Assembly: GCA_017413305.1 (NCBI GenBank)
Contig: JAFPUA010000230.1
Span: 1-5,375 of the forward strand
Length of the DNA: 5,375 nt
Reading direction: 5' to 3'
Source of the DNA: Candidatus Ruminimicrobiellum caprinum
GTDB taxonomy: Bacteria > Elusimicrobiota > Endomicrobiia > Endomicrobiales > Endomicrobiaceae
In this document: positions 4,923 to 5,375 of the stretch, piece after piece
Numbering within the stretch: the first letter of the stretch is position 1
How the letters are laid out: every line of letters begins with the position of its first letter
Translations under genes and position numbers: made by a program
Notes under the pieces: model-generated
Seen by the model: the letters and a program-made list of their open reading frames with translations, nothing else
What the model was told of the DNA's origin: nothing
Database searches by the model: none

Positions 4923-5351
4923 ATGCAAAAAGCTTTAGTTTGTTCAGTATGTGGTTATGTCCATTTAAAAGAAACAGCACCTGAAAAATGTCCTGTTTGC
5001 GGAGCAAATTCAAAAGTATTTAGTTTAAAAGATGATGCATTAAAAACAAAGGACGATGTAGTTACCGTAGGAGAAAGTCACAAAAAACATCTTCCGCAGG
5101 TATCTATTAACAATATAAGTGAAGATGTTCAGGAAATTAAAGTAAAAATTGGCGAAATTGAACATCCTATGATGCCGGAACATTATATAACAAACATAAT
5201 GTTTTACGCAGATAAAGAATATGTAGGCGGGATAGCTTTAACACACAATCTTAAACCGGAAGGTTCTATTTCTGTAAAAGCCAAAGATAAAAAAATATCA
5301 GTTATAGAACATTGTAATCTTCATGGTGACTGGATAACGGAAATAAAGTAA
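4923..5351 (+). CDS. Rubredoxin-superoxide reductase fusion (desulfoferrodoxin-like)
   Basis: This 142-residue cytoplasmic protein reduces superoxide to hydrogen peroxide without making oxygen, the usual defence of anaerobes. Residues 1-33 are a rubredoxin-like iron site, CSVCGYVH (C7, C10) and CPVCGA (C23, C26); the 12-residue spacing between the pairs matches the C-terminal domain of rubrerythrins rather than the CxxC/CC site of classic desulfoferrodoxin. Residues 45-142 are a neelaredoxin-type domain with the Fe ligands expected from the family: H56 (KKHLP), H81 (EHPM), H87 (PEHYI), and C131 and H134 (CNLHGDW). The usual E-K-H-x-P loop reads K-K-H-L-P, so the Glu that can bind the ferric iron is replaced by Lys54 while Lys55 is kept. 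The start follows AAGGAG by five bases. The next gene's ribosome site begins 15 bases after its stop, suggesting co-transcription of a further gene. Confidence 0.93.
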   Translation: MQKALVCSVCGYVHLKETAPEKCPVCGANSKVFSLKDDALKTKDDVVTVGESHKKHLPQVSINNISEDVQEIKVKIGEIEHPMMPEHYITNIMFYADKEYVGGIALTHNLKPEGSISVKAKDKKISVIEHCNLHGDWITEIK

Positions 5352-5366
5352 AAAAATATAAATTAT

Positions 5367-5371
5367 GGAGG
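5367..5371 (+). promoter_or_regulatory. Ribosome binding site of a gene beyond the window
   Basis: GGAGG followed by ACAA ends the window. By analogy with AGGAGACAAAATG at two other genes here, a start codon should fall within a few bases past the edge. No terminator separates it from the superoxide reductase gene, so the two are probably in one operon. Nothing of the next protein is visible. Confidence 0.6.
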
Positions 5372-5375
5372 ACAA

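Overview
The window is an AT-rich bacterial segment (roughly one third G+C by eye) with compact gene spacing, canonical TTGACA/TATAAT-type promoters and AGGAG ribosome sites. The superoxide reductase fused to a rubredoxin points to an anaerobe or microaerophile. A free-standing pilin/pseudopilin gene, small XRE regulators and AT-rich anaerobe-type proteins together would fit a gut Elusimicrobiota-like lineage, but this placement is an inference; other AT-rich anaerobes remain possible.

Left half (34-2330, all minus strand): a pyrimidine operon read right to left as pyrD, pyrF, pyrE, covering the last three steps to UMP (dihydroorotate to orotate to OMP to UMP; PyrE acts before PyrF). A perfect-spacing sigma70 promoter lies so close to pyrD that its mRNA should be almost leaderless. 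pyrD and pyrF overlap by four bases. The 168-base gap between pyrF and pyrE holds a structured, GC-richer element of about 109 bp with imperfect ~20-bp terminal inverted repeats and an internal duplication, followed by a separate perfect 14-bp hairpin. This looks like an inserted MITE-like or other dispersed repeat.

Middle (2385-3052, minus): a single pilin-like gene with its own promoter, a good Shine-Dalgarno site and a strong intrinsic terminator, so it is an autonomous transcription unit.

Right half (3092-5375, plus): a divergent XRE-family regulator, then 24 bases later an uncharacterised radical SAM protein with a B12-binding-like N-terminal domain, containing an in-frame run of three heptamer repeats. 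A separate promoter overlaps the end of the radical SAM gene and serves a rubredoxin-superoxide reductase fusion. The window ends on the ribosome binding site of another plus-strand gene.

The least explained parts are the structured element inside the pyr operon and the XRE/radical SAM pair, whose substrate cannot be told from the sequence.
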